Source: Streptomyces malaysiensis subsp. samsunensis (GTDB lineage: Bacteria > Actinomycetota > Actinomycetes > Streptomycetales > Streptomycetaceae). From it: a DNA stretch of 64,000 nucleotides. The first letter of the stretch is position 1; each line of letters starts with the position of its first letter. The stretch lies in assembly GCF_024519315.1 (NCBI RefSeq), contig NZ_JANIIC010000043.1, positions 1 to 64,000 on the forward strand, given 5' to 3'. Position numbers and translations under genes: made by a program. Under the pieces are notes generated by a model. It was not told where the DNA came from. It saw only the letters and a program-made list of their open reading frames with translations, and made no database searches. Below are positions 58,582 through 64,000 of this stretch, piece after piece.

Positions 58582-59139
58582 TCAGAACGCGGAGGTGTCC
58601 AACTCCAGATCGAACGGCTCCGGGAGCGGGAGCGGGGTGCCGACGGGGTGGGGGCCGTCCACCTTGGTGTAGCCGAGGTTGCCGGACGCCGAATAGAGCG
58701 TGCAGGTGCGCTGCTGCCGGTCGACCAGGAGATACAGCGGGGCGCCATATTCGGCGTAGCGGCGCCGCTTGACGATCCGGTCGGTGTCCCCGTTGGAGTC
58801 GGAGGTCACCTCGACGATCAGGAGGGTCTGGTCGGGGAGCAGGGCCCCGGCGCCCTTGGCGAGCTCGCGTGGCACAACGGCCAGATCCGGTACGTACCAA
58901 TTGCTGGTGCCGGGAAGGTCCAGATCTCCTGATCCCGCCAGACAGCCCAGGGCGTTCACCACCGGCGCGATGTGCTCCCGGACCTTCGCGATGGTGCTCT
59001 CGTGATCCCAATCCGGCGACAGCGGTTCGATGAACCCTTCGATGACCTGCACACGGTCGAAGCCTCGGATGCGCTGGACCGCGTACTTGAGGGCGGTCTC
59101 GGGATCGTCGGTCGGGTACGCAGGTGATGGCGCGCTCAT
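58582..59139 (-). CDS. Uma2-family (DUF820) putative endonuclease
   Basis: A 185-residue protein with the restriction-fold signature VPDLAVVPRE (Asp), then LLIVEVTSDSNGDTDRIVK (Glu-x-Val/Thr-Ser, then Lys), and YAEYGAPLYLLVDRQ. This is the Uma2 family, common and multicopy in Streptomyces and cyanobacteria; its function is unsettled despite the nuclease fold. ATG 59139 has GAGG five bases upstream. It is convergent with the GntR gene (six bases apart). Confidence 0.88.
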   Translation of the reverse strand: MSAPSPAYPTDDPETALKYAVQRIRGFDRVQVIEGFIEPLSPDWDHESTIAKVREHIAPVVNALGCLAGSGDLDLPGTSNWYVPDLAVVPRELAKGAGALLPDQTLLIVEVTSDSNGDTDRIVKRRRYAEYGAPLYLLVDRQQRTCTLYSASGNLGYTKVDGPHPVGTPLPLPEPFDLELDTSAF

Positions 59140-59214
59140 CGGTCCTCCAGCGGGTATCGGGGAGCGAGATCTATCGCAGCCGATACGTGGCGTGGCGGGG
59201 ATCCGGCTCGCGGA

Positions 59215-60114
59215 TCACCCGTACCGGTGACGATCCCCCGTCACCACCGCCGCCAGTGTCCGCGCCGGGCCGTCGACGGCGGGGCCGTGGAGGAGTTCGG
59301 TGCGGTGGACCAGGCGGGGGGCGATCAAGGGGGTCGCGACGATGCCGGGGGCGCCCTTGGTGGCCGGGTGGGGGAGGAGGGCCAGGCCGTGGCCGGCGGC
59401 GGTGAGGGCGAGGAGGCCGCGTACATCGGTGCCCTCGTACGTCAGCGAGGCCCGGAAGCCGTCGCTCCGGCCGACCGCCCGTAGCTGTGCGAGCGGCATC
59501 GCGGCGTCCGGGGCGTCCAGCCACGGGGCGTCGGCGAGGTCGGCCAGCCTCAGGCCGAGCCGGCGGGCCAGGGGGTGGCCGGTGGGCAGGGCGACCACCA
59601 GCGGGGCCTCCGCGACCGTGACCGCGGTGAGCGGGCCCACCTCGGGCAGCGGCAGGGCATCGGCGGGGGTGGCCGAGCCGTCGATCAGGCCCAGGTCCAG
59701 CGCCCCGGACGCCACCGCCGCCGGGATCTCCCGGCGGCCGAGGATCCGCAATGTGGCCCGGGTGGCCGGATGCGCCTGGCGCACCCGGTCCAGGGCCGCG
59801 GCGATCCTCGGGGTCATGGCCAGCGGCGAGGCCCCCGCGACCAGCCGGGCGGCGCCGGCCCCCGACAGCCGCTCCACGTCGGCCCGCGCCGCGTCCAGCC
59901 GCAGCAGCAGCGGACCGGCGTGCTCCAGCAGCCGGGCGCCCGCGCTGGTCAGCATGACCGGCCGCCGGGTCAGCAGTGAGGTGCGCAGATCCGCTTCGAG
60001 GGACGCGATGTGCTCGGAGACCGCGGACGGGGTGAAGCCCAGTTCATGGGCGGCGTCGGAGAAGGATCCGCAGCGGGCCACGGAGACGAACGTGCGGAGC
60101 AGATGCGGGTCCAT
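59215..60114 (-). CDS. LysR-family transcriptional regulator
   Basis: A 299-residue LysR protein. The N-terminal winged helix reads MDPHLLRTFVSVARCGSFSD and AAHELGFTPSAVSEHIASLE, and LTSAGARLLEHAGPLLLRLD is the linker helix. The two-lobed effector domain is residues 90-295. ATG 60114 is the expected LysR start; the frame is open further upstream without support. It is divergent from aconitase, 478 bases away. Its target and effector are unknown. Confidence 0.92.
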   Translation of the reverse strand: MDPHLLRTFVSVARCGSFSDAAHELGFTPSAVSEHIASLEADLRTSLLTRRPVMLTSAGARLLEHAGPLLLRLDAARADVERLSGAGAARLVAGASPLAMTPRIAAALDRVRQAHPATRATLRILGRREIPAAVASGALDLGLIDGSATPADALPLPEVGPLTAVTVAEAPLVVALPTGHPLARRLGLRLADLADAPWLDAPDAAMPLAQLRAVGRSDGFRASLTYEGTDVRGLLALTAAGHGLALLPHPATKGAPGIVATPLIAPRLVHRTELLHGPAVDGPARTLAAVVTGDRHRYG

Positions 60115-60412
60115 GGCAGCAGTATCGCGGTGGCGGGAGTGGCTCAGTTCACAACTCGGAGGTGGCCTGGGCCGGTTCGGGCCCGGCCGTCGTCCGTTCC
60201 GGGGCCGTCGGTCGCGTCCGCGCACATGCTCATGTTCCAGATTCTCACGTCGGAACGTCGCCGTCCGGGGTCCTTCCGGCAGGTGATCACCCTAATCGGT
60301 GAACGTCGGCGAACGCACATGAGCACCGCCGAACCGGCCCCGGGACACGCCGTGCCTCCGGGCCCGGACACGCCGTGCACCCGGCCCGGGAGGCGCCCGC
60401 CCCGGGCAGGGC

Positions 60413-60441
60413 ATGACCGTGCGGGGGCGATGTACTAGAGT
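60413..60441 (+). promoter_or_regulatory. Aconitase promoter
   Basis: ATGACC (60413-60418) and TAGAGT (60436-60441) are spaced by 17 bases, matching a principal-sigma promoter. The predicted start site near 60448 falls inside the palindrome below. The leader would be about 145 bases. The rest of the gap 60115-60412 shows no gene. Confidence 0.6.
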
Positions 60442-60459
60442 TATCTCGACATCGAGATA
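60442..60459. promoter_or_regulatory. Perfect palindrome over the aconitase start site
   Basis: TATCTCGACATCGAGATA has eight-base arms and a CA centre. Placed directly after the -10, it is a likely repressor operator. Corynebacterial acn genes are controlled by an adjacent AcnR repressor, but no TetR-type gene is adjacent here. Confidence 0.65.
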
Positions 60460-60487
60460 TCTGCTGGAAGGCGCATCGCCGCCCCGC

Positions 60488-60506
60488 GCCGGTAAGGCTT
60501 ACCTAA
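60488..60506. promoter_or_regulatory. Iron-box-like element in the aconitase leader
   Basis: GGTAAGGCTTACCTAA (60491-60506) matches the DtxR/IdeR/DmdR iron-box consensus in 16 of 19 positions; only the first three (60488-60490) differ. GGTAAG and CTTACC are exact inverted arms. It suggests control by DmdR-type repressors, fitting an iron-sulfur enzyme. Confidence 0.6.
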
Positions 60507-60592
60507 CTTAGCCATACCTTAGCGGATCGGCGCCGGCATGTGACGGCAGCATTGCGGTGGTACGCGCGAAATCATGCATGAAGGAGACTGTC

Positions 60593-63349
<2,757 letters not shown>

Positions 63350-63366
63350 GGGCGGCTCACGGCGGC

Positions 63367-63402
63367 GACGGGCCGCACCCCTCGGCGGGGGTGCGGCCCG
63401 TC
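63367..63402. terminator. Strong terminator after acnA
   Basis: GACGGGCCGCACCCC (63367-63381) and GGGGTGCGGCCCGTC (63388-63402) form a perfect 15-base stem with a six-base loop. It lies between acnA and the convergent GNAT gene. Confidence 0.85.
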
Positions 63403-63443
63403 CGCGTACCAGTCGCTCCGCGGTCGCAGGAACGTCCCCGCGG

Positions 63444-64000
63444 TCAGAGGAACGTCCCCGAGGGGATGTACGGCGCCGGCGGCGGCATCCCCCGCAGACA
63501 TACATAGCCGCCGGTGGACAGCTCGAGCCCGGCCTCGAGACCCACGTCCACCGCCCACTGCTGCTCGGCCGTCAGCCCCGGGACCCGGGCGTCGGTGCCC
63601 TCCGGAAGGCACAGCAGGGCGGCCGTCAGCAGCCGCTTCGCCAGCCGCCGTGAGGTCGCGGCCAGCATCTCGACCTTGCCGTCCTCGCCGACGTAGCAGT
63701 AGCCGCTGCCCGCCAAGTCGTCCACGACCAGCAGCCGCCGCTGGGTGAGCAGCAGTTCGTGGTCGGCGCCGTGCGCGCCGCCCCGGGTGCGGCGGTCCAC
63801 CGAGTCCAGCAGGTCCCGGTGGCGGGCCACGCCCTCGTGCACGGCGCCGTCGGGAGGGGACAGCCGCTCCTTGGTCTCCGGTCCGACGGTGCCGCGCAGC
63901 CGCATCGCCGGATGCAGCGCGAACCCCGCGCGCCGGTAGGTGCTCGCCGCGCGCGGATCCTCCGATCCGCAGATGATGCCGCGCAGACATCCCCGGCCGT
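63444..64000 (-). CDS. GNAT-family N-acetyltransferase, partial (start outside the window)
   Basis: The frame runs off the right edge. The visible residues start with GRGCLRGIICGSEDPRAAST and go on to YRRAGFALHPAMRLRGTVG, the last strand and helix of a GNAT fold (the Tyr that protonates CoA sulfur, then Gly-Phe). A C-terminal region of about 150 residues follows, with LLLTQRRLLVVDDLAGSGYC and YVGEDGKVEMLAATSRR, resembling a second, degenerate acetyltransferase-like half. An internal ATG at 63905 is not the real start. The substrate is unknown. It is convergent with acnA. Confidence 0.75.
   Translation of the reverse strand, partial: GRGCLRGIICGSEDPRAASTYRRAGFALHPAMRLRGTVGPETKERLSPPDGAVHEGVARHRDLLDSVDRRTRGGAHGADHELLLTQRRLLVVDDLAGSGYCYVGEDGKVEMLAATSRRLAKRLLTAALLCLPEGTDARVPGLTAEQQWAVDVGLEAGLELSTGGYVCLRGMPPPAPYIPSGTFL

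Overview
The window reads as Streptomyces-type actinobacterial DNA. GC is very high, third codon positions are overwhelmingly G or C, start and stop codons of neighbouring genes overlap as GTGA, ATGA or TGATG, several transcripts look leaderless, and rare TTA codons sit in regulatory or acquired genes. No rRNA, tRNA or CRISPR array was seen.

Positions 1-21404 hold the end of a natural-product gene cluster. A partial NRPS terminal module (A-domain tail, carrier domain, thioesterase) is followed on the same strand by a cytochrome P450, an MGT-type glycosyltransferase, three consecutive DsrE-family proteins, a ketosynthase-like protein that has lost all three catalytic residues, a CrtI-like FAD oxidoreductase, a DrrAB-type ABC exporter and an AarF/UbiB-type protein. 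From their own promoter come a fatty acyl-AMP ligase (FAAL) and a KASIII. A second glycosyltransferase with a small membrane protein lies on the opposite strand. A GlmU paralogue coupled to a PIG-L deacetylase and an MMPL exporter close the region. Together they suggest an acylated peptide bearing GlcNAc that may be deacetylated to glucosamine.

Positions 21763-36718 are chromosomal accessory and housekeeping genes: a P-loop ATPase with a MazG-like protein, a DUF6099-like gene with a palindrome-rich promoter and a TTA codon, an LLM-type flavin/F420 enzyme, homocysteine S-methyltransferase, a GlxA/AraC-type regulator divergent from an MFS exporter, a Crp-type regulator, a P-loop/membrane protein pair, arginine deiminase with ornithine carbamoyltransferase, and an RsbW-type ATPase. 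Several genes are followed by short tandem repeats that copy the stop-codon region.

Positions 36888-50354 are a sugar locus on the minus strand. An ABC importer, a GH36 alpha-galactosidase, a short-chain dehydrogenase, a GntR regulator, galactonate dehydratase, an epimerase, an aldolase, a lactonase and a sugar-acid kinase make up what appears to be a complete oxidative (De Ley-Doudoroff-type) galactose pathway. Upstream, a secreted GH27 alpha-galactosidase gene is broken by an internal deletion and frameshift. It and the importer operon share a nearly identical AT-rich 29-bp upstream element.

Positions 50395-55593 are a compact island bounded by a 65-bp direct repeat (64/65 identical), whose right copy abuts the stop codon of an XRE-MurA fusion gene. 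It carries two small unknown genes, then a DUF262 protein, an AAA ATPase and an unknown protein in a tightly coupled, apparently leaderless operon, followed by debris of an RsbW-type ATPase and a UvrD-type helicase. This is the best candidate for an uncharacterised defence system in the window.

Positions 55594-64000 return to core-type genes: the XRE-MurA fusion, a DUF1648 membrane protein with a YtrA-type GntR regulator, an Uma2-type endonuclease, a LysR regulator, aconitase with a well-formed promoter (operator palindrome at the start site and an iron-box-like element), and a partial GNAT acetyltransferase.
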